NCBI GenBank assembly: GCA_026182355.1
Contig: JAPFBL010000068.1
Coordinates: forward strand, 5,893,001 to 5,957,000
DNA: 64,000 bases
DNA from: Hermatobates lingyangjiaoensis
Lineage: Eukaryota; Arthropoda; Insecta; Hemiptera; Hermatobatidae
Direction: 5' to 3'
Shown one piece after another: positions 32,301-43,944 of the stretch. Every line of letters begins with the position of its first letter. The stretch's first letter is position 1. The translations under genes and the position numbers were made by a program. Under the pieces are notes generated by a model. It saw only the letters and a program-made list of their open reading frames with translations. It ran no database searches and was not told the DNA's origin.

Positions 32301-33661
32301 TTGGTACTTTTTATGAGGGCGGTGTCGAACAAGTATGTATCGGCATGCCGAGTGTTTGCCAGGGGTATTGCCTTTGTGGTAATTTCATTTTATAAGCAGT
32401 ACTCAGTAGATATGATGGAAGCCTTGGTCGACCTGGATGAAGCACTATCAAGGTTGTCTGGTGAGGAGGTGCTGCTGCTGGGGGACTTCAATGCTCACCA
32501 TGTCTCCTGGGGCCACCACCAATCGACAAATGATGGGCGCCTGGTTATGAATTTATTTGCCAGGCACAGCCTATCAATAATAAACCCACAGTGCTCTAAG
32601 CCCACATATGAAGGTGCGAATGGGTCAGTCTCGTGGATCGACATATCGGCGGCGACTCCGAAGGTCTTCCAACTTGTTGCCAGCTGGAAGGTTGTGGACT
32701 CTCTACCTCTCGGCGACCACAACCCAATTGTTCTTGAGCTTGCTATGTCCTTTCCGACCAGCCAGCGGGCCCGTATTAGGACGAAAGGGGTAGATTGGAC
32801 AAACTTTGTCAATAATCTCGTATTCAACTACCGAGAGCATAATGAGATACTAGCAGCTGAGGCATTAAGTGTAAGTGACATAAATTTTAAAATTGACCTT
32901 CTCACTGAGGTGATACATACATCCGCTGTCCAATCTAATGGGTACGTAAGGGATCACGCCCCAAGGGTCCCATGGTGGACGGAGGAACTAGCACGCCTAA
33001 AAGCTCATGCTCAAAGGGCGAGACGACTATATCAGGGTGATAGGAGGCTCCGTCAGAGCAATGAACTCAGACCCAACTTCCAGGAAGCAAGGAAAGCTTT
33101 TAAAAAGGCGTGTAAAAAGGCAAAAAGGGCCTCGTGGCGGTCGTTCGTTGATAAATGTGAGGGAGACCCTTTTGGGCTGCCGTATAAAATAGCTAGAAAA
33201 AAAGTGACAGTGGAACGCGCAGTGTCTGACCTACACTATGGAGGTACTGTCATCTGCGATCCACTTCAAAGGATAGCTGCCATTCTTCAACATTGTTTCC
33301 CTGGTGACGATCAAAGAGGGGAAGAAGAGCGCCACGCAACAACTCGAAGAATTATTGAGGGTCCACTGTACGGTAGTGATCCTCTGACATGGGAGATGGT
33401 TGACGTGGAGATGGCACTAAGTAGACAGGGCAACCACACATCCCCTGGCCCCGATGGGTTGACCCCAATTATAGTGAAGAAAGCCCTCCCCACGATTGGG
33501 GCGGACCTCCTTCAAATCTTTCGGGAGTGTCTCCAGATGGGATACTACCCGGAGGCTTGGAGGAGGGCTGATGTGGTATTGCTGGAGAAGGGCAAAGACA
33601 AGGACCCATCCCTGGTGGCCTCGTACCGTCCTATAAACCTATTGTCATCAATGGGGAAGTG
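32301..33661 (+). pseudogene. LINE ORF2: endonuclease C-terminal half and RT start
   Basis: A continuous frame of about 450 codons. Endonuclease residues visible are the Asp-Asn pair of GDFNAH (about residue 61), the Ser-Trp-Asp/Ile block SWIDI and the His of GDHNP. The RT palm motif with catalytic YxDD is absent. A single missing base at about 33659 shifts the frame right after SSMGK; VLEALML continues in the +2 frame. The 5' end of the endonuclease (EN catalytic Asn/Glu blocks) is missing. Confidence 0.93.
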
Positions 33662-34180
33662 TTGGAGGCACTTATGCTGGACACAATAGGTTGTAGATAT
33701 GAGGCCACATGCACCGGACGCGGCCTTCCCCCATTGTGGATATCATATTCAACCCACAGCCTTGAAAACAAGGAACAAGAGCTACGTCATTGGGCAATAT
33801 CTCTTTGGCAGCAGAGATGGGACGCCGGCAATGTAGGTCGTTGGACCTATAAATTCCTCCCGTCGGTCCAAGCCCGCCTGGAACTAACTCATCTAAAGTC
33901 AGACCATGTGTCACTCCAGTACCTAACAGGCCATGGTAATTTCGGGTCGTACCTAATGCGCTTCCGGCTCAGACCAAGTGCGGCTTGCGACTGTGATCAC
34001 CCGAATGAGTCAGTGCAGCATGTTCTCGAAGACTACCCGAGATATGACAGGGAGAGATACAGATTTGAGATGTTTTTAGGCACTACCCTGTCCAACTAAT
34101 ACGGTAGAGTACTTGAAAAAGTAAACCTCCCGGCGTTCCTGAGCTACATCCATGCCATAAATAGGGTTAAATCACCCTAG
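33659..34180 (+). pseudogene. LINE ORF2: C-terminal zinc-knuckle segment
   Basis: After VLEALMLD the frame passes a deletion junction (about 33680-33710) into the C-terminal domain: WQQRWD, GRWTYKFLP, then C-D-C-D-H...H zinc-knuckle residues. A premature TAA at 34097 interrupts it; the same frame continues to a TAG at 34178, which is probably the original stop. Confidence 0.9.
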
Positions 34181-34210
34181 GACATTTTTTTTTTTTAAAA
34201 AAAAAAGAAA

Positions 34211-35520
34211 GCAAAATGTATAATGTATCAGAAAAAGTCTGACCTAGTTATGTTACATGGGATCTTCCTTTTTGCTCCGAAATATCATTCGTACCCAGTG
34301 TAACCGTTTCGCGATGTAAATATACTGTTGCGCGAGTAGTATCGAGTTGCCCGCCTCCGCGTGGTCCACCTTGGGCGTCGTCATGTGTACATGCGACGGC
34401 TAAAGGGCAAATCGTAAAAAGACAACCTGACTTGATTTAAAAACGATATGGCCTGAAAATGGCTTGGTGCGTATAAAGGTCAACACAGGTACTTTTTATG
34501 AATATTGACCCGGGCCAGATTCCTTGTCAAGTTGTACACCCATTAGTGCAGAGGATGAGGCACTATTATAAGAAGGCATACGCTCTTTAAACTTATTGCA
34601 ATAGGCAGCATGGATTAAACAGTACTTTGCAATAAAGGGTGTGCAGTAATTACTACTAATAATATATTATCGTAGTGACAACATATGTTAAATCTAACGG
34701 TTTTTCATGAGAGAAATTTTTTCAACAATATTCTTATGGTACCCTCATTTCACTAGGGTTGTATTTGGGTACACACATTTCATGTACAATGCCGTTATAC
34801 TCGTAGTTTTCTATGCTAGGAGAAAACCTAGTATAGTTTCCTTTTGAGCTTAATTATTTTGATGATTTAACAATAATTTTAACCTTCTTAACTTTTGACT
34901 GTCACACTGTTGAACAGATCTGAGATACTCCACGGTTGTTCTTATCACGTTTCTGCTGCAGTTTAAACGATCTTTAAATCATTAGTTGTGCAATCCGTAA
35001 TTGTGTGGTATTTACTCATTCTGAGGTTAAATACTCGTTCTGAGGTGTGGTGACTTTTGTTGGTTTATCCATTTTACCTCAGAATAAACGATCTTTGTTT
35101 AGGTGTTTTATAAACAATCTTTGTCTCTTTCTTTCAAAATAAATTTTCATATTTCCTCTCTACTCAGTAGTTTCAATTACAATTATTTTTTATGGTTTCT
35201 AATTTATAAAGAAGCTTTTAAGTAAGACGGAGAGCATGTTACAGCTAATTGGATATGCCCAAACATTCATTTGTAGCCAGTCGATCTAAAGAGAAGGCCA
35301 TTATCATGATTGTCTAATCATACTTGTACCTAGTTACTTCCGTAATACGCAACTCTTTCTTAGTACTTTGTCTTGACTAATATTACTTGATTCGTCTTTC
35401 ATTAATGGGCAATTACTTGGTAAGAAATTAATTGGCACTTCCTCCACATACTGGGTGAACAAACAATCCTTTTCCTATATTATTGTACGCTACTTCTTTA
35501 CCATTACTTTCCTGATTATA
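34211..35520. other. Intergenic, nothing firmly recognised
   Basis: A GC-richer patch at about 34290-34560 (contains TTGCCCGCCTCCGCGTGGTC) follows the LINE. It may be an older transposon fragment. The rest is AT-rich. Confidence 0.4.
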
Positions 35521-36494
35521 TATATAAACGATTATCGAAAACAACTGAACGATCTAAATAAACTAGTACAGGAAAATACAGAAGAAACCACAGAAAATAC
35601 TTTGAAAGTGAAGTGACTTCCACGCGGTTTTTCCTCTGATTTTAAATAACCCTTTGAGACTCAAATTTTCTGTTTCAACCGACATAAGAAGAAAAAAGAG
35701 AGTACACCAAGAGCACCGATGCAGAGCCAGTTTCTTATTTACAATAATATTTGAATTTTATTTTGTACATTTTTTTCCCCGGTGGAGGCAGTGGTTTGGT
35801 TCTCGGAGGCCTTGCATTTCTTCCCAACGCGGATTCGAAATTCGGGATCGGGTGTCTTTCTGGTTCTTTTTTTTTTTTTAAAAAAAATAATTTTTAAAAA
35901 AAATATAAAAAAATTATATTTTTTTCTATTTTTTTCGTTGGAAATACGATCCAAAACGGACAAATATAGTTCAATATAAACAAAGAAACATATATAATAT
36001 ATAATATATATATATATATATATGAGTTTACATCGGCCAGTGGACGCATTTACGTCTCCGTTCCTTCATTCTTTCTCCTTTTATTTTATTTTCTTTCTTT
36101 CTACTCTCCTGAAGACGGCAAGACGCCGAAATAATCGAGATTCGTGAGTGTTCGTCCTTTTTCTTGTGTTCTCTAGCTGTAACTTTAATTATAATATATA
36201 TATATATACACATATATATATATATAAACGATTATCGAAAACAACTGAACAAACTAAATAAACTAATAGAGGAAAATACAGAAGAAACCACAGACACTAC
36301 TTTAAAGTGAAGTGAGCCATCTTCCACGCGGTTTTTTCTTCTGATTCCTCTCAGTGATTATTTATTTTAAATAACCCTTTGAGTCTCAAATTTTCTGTTT
36401 CAACCGACATATGAAGAAGAGAGTACACCAAGAGCACCGATGCAGAGCCAGTTGCAAATTTGGGATTGGAAGCTTTACTACTTTCTTATTTACA
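35521..36494. repeat. Direct repeat pair flanking a hammerhead-like element
   Basis: Bases 35521-35752 and 36221-36494 are diverged direct copies, starting TATATAAACGATTATCGAAA. The right copy has two short extra segments. Between them lie a GC-richer piece (35770-35870), A/T homopolymers, and a + strand hammerhead-like motif. In the motif, CTGAAGA at 36109 is followed by one base, the stem GGC/GCC and GAAA at 36128. The arrangement resembles a partial tandem of one retroelement. Confidence 0.8.
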
Positions 36495-36513
36495 TATCTG
36501 TACTCATGTTGTA

Positions 36514-36518
<5 letters not shown>

Positions 36519-36561
<43 letters not shown>
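36519..36561. repeat. (AT)n microsatellite
   Basis: About 21 AT units just after the right copy of the repeat pair. Confidence 0.95.
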
Positions 36562-36563
<2 letters not shown>

Positions 36564-38240
36564 TATGAAGAAAACTTCATAATTAATCCTGTGCCTTTGA
36601 CGGGGACAAGTTAGTTCGTGGTTCATAAGATGCTGATATATATTTACTATTTGTATCCAATAATTTTAAAGTACTATGATAAAATTTTTTGGGGAAAAAC
36701 GAAATTTTAATTTTGATGAAAAATGAAATTGCTATGTTTCAAAATAATATAAAGGTAATTTTTATGACTTTCGCAAGATTCCAACTATGAGCCTTCTGAC
36801 CAATAGCAATCACTCTAGTGACTACTTCACGCTTGATACCGATCATTTACAACCTTTTAGAAGTTATAAATGTGGGGTCCATGTAGTAGAAATAATGCAA
36901 TTTTTTTCTCGCCTGATTCAAAACGATCAGATTGTCATGTGGAGGCTATTTGTGCCTTCGAAATATGTCAATTTTATTTTAAATATATTTTATAAAATAT
37001 TCTTAACAAGTAGAAGAATAATTTATTTATTATTAGAAAACTCGACAGAGTTTCAATTTAAAGTATTACCATTAGATGATAATTAGCTATTTTAACAGTT
37101 GTTTTCTATTAGAGCTACAAAATCACTAAAAATTTTAGCCACTGTTTCAGATTTAGTTCTAATCTCTCAATCGCTGTAAATTAGAACTTAGTAATATTTA
37201 TTTACAATCTTTATATGTAAAAATTATTCTTAGTTATTTATTTATCTCAAAATAAGAAGAAAAATAAACTCTATAAGATAACTTGTATTTATTTAATATT
37301 CTCCTCCTTAATTTCATCCATCCATCGATCCTCTTCCTTGAGAGTTGGTAAGGTAATTGATTGTCGCAAGCTGCACAATCTTTTTTATAAAGTCAAGTTA
37401 CTCATAATACAATTTAGTAATAATCAATCTATGAAGCACTTCGAAATTCAGAAGAGAGTTGATGACTCTAAGAATGGATTCGAAAAAGAATCATGTCTGA
37501 AAGTAAGTAAGTACTGTGTCCTGCACAAATTAGATGGAACTAAATTGAAAACTGATCAAAAGGAATGTAATAATCCCAGAATAACATTTATTTGTTTCTT
37601 AATAAAACCTTCAACAGTTAGAAATCAATGTATGGAACACGATGAATAACAAAAAAAAAAAAAGCAGGTGTTTTCCAATGAAGGAAACAAACCTAGTGTT
37701 TAAATACAAATATTATAATTGGGACTCTCTCCCGACTTCCAAAACTACAGACGCTGGATAACTGCAGCTATCCTAACGCGGAGATTTACCATGTACTGGT
37801 AGCTAGTATAACGAATAAAGAGTTAGGGATCACCATAGGCTAAAAATTGCAGTTACCTTCTAAACAAAAATTATAATTCACAGACCAAACTATGAAAACA
37901 AAGCATAAATACTTTATTTATTCTGTTCATCTACTATCTTTCGGTTCTACATGCCTCATCTTTTCTCTAAAAGATTCTTTCTTGTTCTAATCCAACGCTC
38001 GAAAAGTTGATTACAGTAAGTCCTGAACTCTGTTATGTAGCTTGTGTTAATTTTCAGTGATATATATATATCATATATATATATTACAAAATTAAACTGT
38101 CCATGAGGACAACACATAAAATGAAAAAAAAAATATAGGAGTGGACTTCGAGTCGGTACCTATCCATATACGTGACCACTTCTATTGTTGCCGTGTGCAT
38201 CGAAATATAATAATAAGTTAAGTTAGTTCTTTCTTATGAT
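36562..38240. other. Intergenic, nothing firmly recognised
   Basis: Two open frames of about 100 codons (36787-37086, 37338-37649) have no family resemblance and AT-driven composition. A worn hammerhead-like 3' half (CATCGAAATATAATA) lies at about 38198-38212. Confidence 0.4.
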
Positions 38241-38500
38241 TTTATAGTTATTTAATAGACATATGAAAACTCAAAATACTTCTAAAGACAATGAAACATA
38301 AAATAATAAAACGAATAACAATACTGACCAAAACTAACGTCTACATTTCGTTATTCTTCATCATCAGGAGAAGAAAAATGACATTGAGAGGCAAACAGTA
38401 AAATTTGTTGACTCTCAATGAAAAAAAAAGAATGCTCCTGATGATGATGAATGTCGAAATATAGAATAATTGTCTTTTTGGTTTGTATATTTTACTGTTG
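38241..38500. repeat. Inverted pair of hammerhead-like motifs
   Basis: A - strand CTGATGA box at 38361-38367 (GAAA at 38346-38349) and a + strand CTGATGA box at 38438-38444 (GAAATATAGAA from 38456) face away from a centre with CATTGAGAG / CTCTCAATG. The spacing and layout match the 62753-62970 palindrome but with more divergence. Confidence 0.7.
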
Positions 38501-38543
38501 GTGACATAATACTCGTACATAAAACTAGGAATTTTTATTTGAT

Positions 38544-40226
38544 ACTAGCTGATCTACCCGGCTTTGCTCTGGAAACAATTTAATTCCAACACTACTAATA
38601 AATTAAATATAACGAAAACAGTTTAAATTTTCTATAGTTCCCTTACACTTAACTTTTTTCAGATTAACGAAATTAATACAGAATATAAATTACAGATTAC
38701 TCAAAAAAGATATAATATAACACTGATAATAAACTGCATACATTGTCTAATAAAATTAGTAGTTGATATATTAGATTAAAACAAATAATAAAAAGAATAT
38801 TTTTTGCCGAACAATATATCAAGAAATGTTGAAAGAAGTCTTAGCTCCTTAAATGTGATATGTCTTATATTTAAACAGATATGTCTTATCTGTTAAATAT
38901 AATGACAGGAATTTTAAACCCACAAATCGTTTCAATTAGGAGCCAGTTAGTTGAAGAGGCTAAACCATACCACATTACATTTCATTCAATAATTCCAATT
39001 TGAAAACTTCACAGAGTCTTCAAATTTAAATTAATTAAATGTTTAATTAATTTTATATCAGTAAACAAAATTGTCTCTTGAAGGTTTGAATAAGAATATT
39101 TCGATGAAATATTCATCAAATTTATGAAGAAGCGTTATGTGGAAAGAAATGTTAAATTGTATTTACATTTTTCATGCCAGGAAGTGTAATTACAGGATTA
39201 TTTCTTCCCTCTTGCCTCCAAGTGCAAATGTATATATATTTTTCATCATTGTCACTGGTAATGTTACATTTACGTTGTTGTGACTATGTAAAATAAAAAA
39301 AAAAATATATTATGTTAAGAGTTATTATGTTATTAATTGTGTTTATACACACAGTGATTAGTTTTTATATATGTACATTTTGATTTGAATATTTCTTAAT
39401 TAATTTTTTATCCTGTATATATTACCTTATAAGTTTTACTGATTTAGACATACATCTGATCATAAACATTTTCTAGTTAGATATCATCGATATATAATAA
39501 CTTATCTTTTTGCTTATATGGAGTAGGGCCGGATACTAATTACTAATACTTTAGTAATAATTACATATTTTAAACAAACGAATTAATCGATAAGAAAAAA
39601 ATAAGCAAGCCCTAAATCCATTAAACTTTAACAATACTTTAGCCAAAAGATTTGAATTATGGTTCAAATATTATCATTAATATTCGTAATACTATCATGC
39701 ATACATAAAGTTAATAAATTATTATTTAACGCATAACTTTCTTTAATGGTTAAAGCAAGCTAAACCAATTAGATAAGAAAAGTTAATGGTAAACTATTGC
39801 TAATAACTAAAGCTTTGATAAAGTTAATAAGAAAGCCATATAAAATGACAATAATTGTCTTTAATTTCAATCAGAAAACAATAATAAAATTTCTGGTACC
39901 TGGTTGTTTCCAATTGAACAAAGCATGTGTGAAATATTATAAGTTGTTTATTCATAAGGAATAACCTACCTGCTGCCGCCATTACCAATTAAAGTCAAAA
40001 TATAAACAAACAGGTTATACAGCAAACCTTATCTATTATGATATTTTTGGGATATTTGTTCCGTAGAAACCTGAACCACAACTCTGATTTTAAACAATAT
40101 TTATATAAACCTTTCCGGGGACATACCTAATAATTTCCCAAATTTTCACGCCGATTGGATGTATGGTTTTTGAATCTATCGAGTACAGACATGCAGACAT
40201 ACATTCATTTTTATATATATAGAGAT
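38544..40226. mobile_element. AT-rich interspersed element with ACTAGCTG...CAGACATACATTC ends
   Basis: One end reads ACTAGCTGATCTACCCGGC. About 1.68 kb away the other end reads TTTTCACGCCGATTGGATG, then CAGACATGCAGACATACATTC and an ATATATAGAGAT tail. I recall this pair of ends as typical of an abundant repeat family in invertebrate genomes. The inside has no open frame, so the copy is non-autonomous or wholly decayed. Class not determined. Confidence 0.6.
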
Positions 40227-43200
40227 TTACCAGTCATTGGCCGAAATAGTTGATTGGACTAATACAATACATTTTTATAATGTCAAGTGAATCTAATATG
40301 TCAATTTTCTTGAAATTGGATTTATCGCTCTATTAAACGGATATAATAATGATTTGTTAAACAGAAAATTCCGAGTAATCTGCACTCTACTTTAATACAC
40401 AGTCAATTAAATTAATTATTTCATTAATTATAATGAAGTAAAGCTAAAACCTTTTTGACCATATTATGATAAATACTTATAATCATTGACACAACGTCCA
40501 AAATTTAGACGTTTAGCTTCAGGTCAAACATATCAGATTACAAAAATTTAGATATATAAGTTTAAATACAACGTACTATTTCTTTTACATTTTAATATCA
40601 GTAAAGTCAAGTAATTGACTAAACCCTTTCTGAACAGTAAAAGCTCATATATCAATATTAAAAATTGTTAATTATTATAAAACCAATTCATTTCAAAATG
40701 TTCAGTAGGCACAGCATTTCAACAGAGTATATTGTACCACAGATGTTGTTTGTTCTCAGATTTCAGAAGTATTTTAATTTAACTATTTTGCTTTGTTATT
40801 CCATTTGCACATTTTATATTTTTCATTTATTTATTTATCTAATTATTTTTAAAAAATCTGAAGTGGATTACACTCAACTTTGTTATTAAAAAAATGTGAA
40901 CTTCATTAATAAATACAGAACCAGGTAGCATTAGTATCGTTATAATAGTGAAATCAGCAATTGAAACTACCAATCACAAAATCAGATGAGTAATGATAAC
41001 TAATTAGAAAGATTAGTAGTTAACTCATTGCAAAGTATCAATGTTCAAATAATGAAATGGAATGAAAGAGATTAGAGCAGTGTCATTAATACGTTACTAA
41101 ACGTATTTAGATACGTTACGTTATCTAAATTAATTACGTTATCATTTACGAGAGTTCTTAAAACTTATAAAAGAGTCAAGGAATGTCTATAAAAAACAAA
41201 CTAATCATTTTCCTCAGATGAACTTCTTTCAATGGAATGGTTGAATGAAATGAAAAGGACAACACTGGAATTACTAGTTTAAAAGTATATACATAGAAAA
41301 CAAACCATAATTTTGTCCATAAGAATAAACCAGCTGTAAAAGATTTACTTGAAAACTTTTTAGGAAAGGTTCACGTTACATTAACTGTAAATATAAATAA
41401 TTATTCCGTCTTTACTTTATTGCTTATAAGGTATTTGTACGTAACCAAATAAATTGCTTATTTTTACCTAAACCGAATAAGGTAAACGAATGGAACAAGT
41501 GACTATAGATAAAAATTCAATAGGTAATTGTGTCCTTTGGTATCCTACAGTCTAAACACAATGCAATTTTCTTTTATGCAATAATACATGAAATTAGGAC
41601 AATAATAGGTACCAAATTTATATTTCTAGACTGATTAAAAGAAGGGTAGAAATTAGTACTCGTTATGATATATAAGCAAAGTACCTTTAAATGTTTTAAT
41701 ATTGCTCAGAAACAATAATGTTCTTTTCTGGTAGAGTTGTATGTTTATATAGGTATGAGTAAGCAAGTGAAACTGTAACCTATAGAGGAAACTTGTCTTC
41801 AATGATTCTGTGAAGAATCATTAAAAAAAAACAATTACTTGACATGGTATTATTCCTACATACTCTTAAAACAACCCTCAGTAAAAAAGCTTAATATAAA
41901 AAAAATGAATTATCAACATAGGAAACCTTATTCTTACGTTGAATCATCTATCAGATACTTGAGAAGACTTACTCTCAACGTTCACGTTATAATTGAGGAA
42001 TTGAAGTGAATAGAAAAAGAAAGGACCAAGACTTTTGATCAATGACCAAGGAATATTTACCTAATTACTAGTTCTCGTTCAGTAAGATTACTGAATACTG
42101 CTGACTACTGAATTTTAAGACTCTGCTACCACCATTAGTGAGAAGGCAAGTGCACTGTTTATCTTGCGAAATTCTGGTCGTACGGCCTTAAAAATAATTA
42201 TCGCGACGTTTATTTCGATATTGTTGAAAATTATTACAACGAGAAGTAGCAAATTTTACCGGGGTTGGAGATGGTTCTCGCTCGGATTAAAGGCTGAACA
42301 AACAGCCTTTGGCTTTCAGCCATCAATATCAAACCAGTTTCGATATCCACATTTTTGGCTAATAAAAGATAAACTGGTTATAAGTCAGGCATATTTATTC
42401 TGCACACTTAGCGTCCAAGTATTAAACTTAGAGCACTTCTGAACCAGTCTGAACTTACACCTATGTAATAATTCCACCAATGATCACCTAATAGAATATG
42501 TCCTTCTCTAGGCGAATATTACTCCTTTGGAAAATAAAAAATATATTTCACTGACATAAAGCATATTATAAACTTGTATTTGTTATCGAGGTATTGTTTT
42601 ACTGTTAATCTTGAGTCTGAATGAGACCCAGACATTAAACACTATTTTCGTAAGGCATGGTCTAAGTTGTCTACGAAAGTAGGAGGTGGGTGTCATTTAC
42701 ATCGAACTAGGATCTCAAAATCAAGTAACTTACTAATTCTACGAATAATTATTTCAAAGACTTCCCTTACTCTAACTTATTTTGTACTCAATAGCTAAGT
42801 ATATTAATTAAATGGCAAATTAATTTTACCAGCTAATAACCACTCCACTAGCTTTTTAGCATATTAATTTCAAACAACGAATCCACTTATTTCACAAGTA
42901 AATAATATAAAAGGAAATGGCGAAAGTAAATGAAATTAGAAAGTACAATAAAATATCATATTTTATTACTCTCCATAACATGTGCAGAGGACAAATCAGC
43001 ACCTTCAAAAACTGGTAACACATGAATAACATACAAATTTACTTAATGAGACAGACACAGTGATAACTCAGGATACTGAACACATCATTTGTTTAATGAG
43101 AAACATATTTTAATAAATATTAAAGTAATAGGATAGATAGCCAGCAGTTATGCAAAGTAAATAAAACTATCTCCAAACTATGATATAGATCATAGACCTT

Positions 43201-43738
43201 TGTATTCGAAAATGTAATATCAACCTAACAGCTGCAAAGTATAATAAATTTAATAATTTTATCCTTATATAAATAGTGTTTCGGCTTCAAGTACATAAAA
43301 GTGGGAACCCTTCTATGCACTAGAATCTTTGAAAAGTTTTATAAAATTGGATGAAAGATGATTTTCATTATTACAGTCTTTCAACCTTCTTTCCAATGGA
43401 AAGAGAATATAAACCACGCCAAATAGAAAGATCAAAATATACATATAAATATATGTTATATAAATACATTATCTAAAATAACTTTCATAAACTTTCATAC
43501 AATAAATAACAAATAAAATAAATATTTTCATATGTATATTAGCTACAATGTCACTTTAGAAACACCAAGTGGCAAGAGATGCAGCATATATGGTTACAAT
43601 GGGATGACAGGCAGTATTTCCCCAGAGAACAACTTCGAATGCAAGTGGTCTGATGAAATGTACTAAAGAGGCCAACACCAGAGGAGAAGCAAGCAAAGAC
43701 AAGGACACAAGAATACATGGGAGGATGCTGGAGCAGGT
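40227..43738. other. Intergenic and 3' flank of the EHD gene, no gene recognised
   Basis: Very AT-rich. Two open frames (40665-40889, 42164-42442) have no family resemblance. The EHD 3' UTR should occupy the right end (- strand). The first exact AATAAA on the - strand below the stop is at 42962-42967, which would make a 3' UTR of about 0.77 kb. Confidence 0.4.
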
Positions 43739-43944
43739 TTATTGTTGTCTCTTGGACGGAGGGTAGAGGTGTGAAGGGAGCTCTCGGGGAAGGTCGTGGC
43801 CATCCAGTTTAACTTTGATCAAGTGTAGGGCCAAGGCAAACTCATCCGAGTCCAGGAATCCATCTCCGTCTACATCCGACAGCTTCCAGATCTTGCCAAG
43901 TACTTTATTGGGTAGCTTGGATTTCTCCATCTCCGCTTTCACGG
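43739..43944 (-). CDS. EHD1: EHD last exon (EH domain)
   Basis: The acceptor is TATGTTTAG and it completes a split Ala codon. It encodes VKAEMEKSKLPNKVLGKIWK, the Ca-binding loop and the tail to PSKRQQ, stop TAA at 43741-43739. The open frame extends upstream through the acceptor, so an ATG-based start at 43987 is an artefact. Confidence 0.95.

Larger units (their letters stand above)
32300..34210 (+). mobile_element. Internally deleted non-LTR retrotransposon (R1/I-group LINE)
   Basis: GC-rich island with a 5'-truncated ORF2. An apurinic-type endonuclease C-terminal part (LLLGDFNAHHVSWG, DHNPIVLEL) is followed by a linker, then the first RT blocks (SPGPDGLTPIIVKKALP, ASYRPINLLSSMGK). The sequence then jumps to the C-terminal zinc-knuckle region (GRWTYKFLP, YLTGHGNFGSYLMRF, C-D-C...H). 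The RT core and any RNase H domain are missing. A mixed T/A homopolymer at about 34186-34210 marks the 3' end. No target duplication was found. Confidence 0.94.

Noticed and set aside
32495..33914. Several - strand frames of 60-110 codons overlapping the LINE
   Set aside because: Antisense shadows of the GC-rich LINE ORF2; the + strand carries the recognisable endonuclease/RT motifs.
36787..37649. Two + strand frames of 99 and 103 codons
   Set aside because: Compositions rich in Phe/Ile/Leu/Asn/Lys are typical of AT-rich noise. The second has several Cys residues but no recognisable pattern, and neither has coding-like third-position bias.
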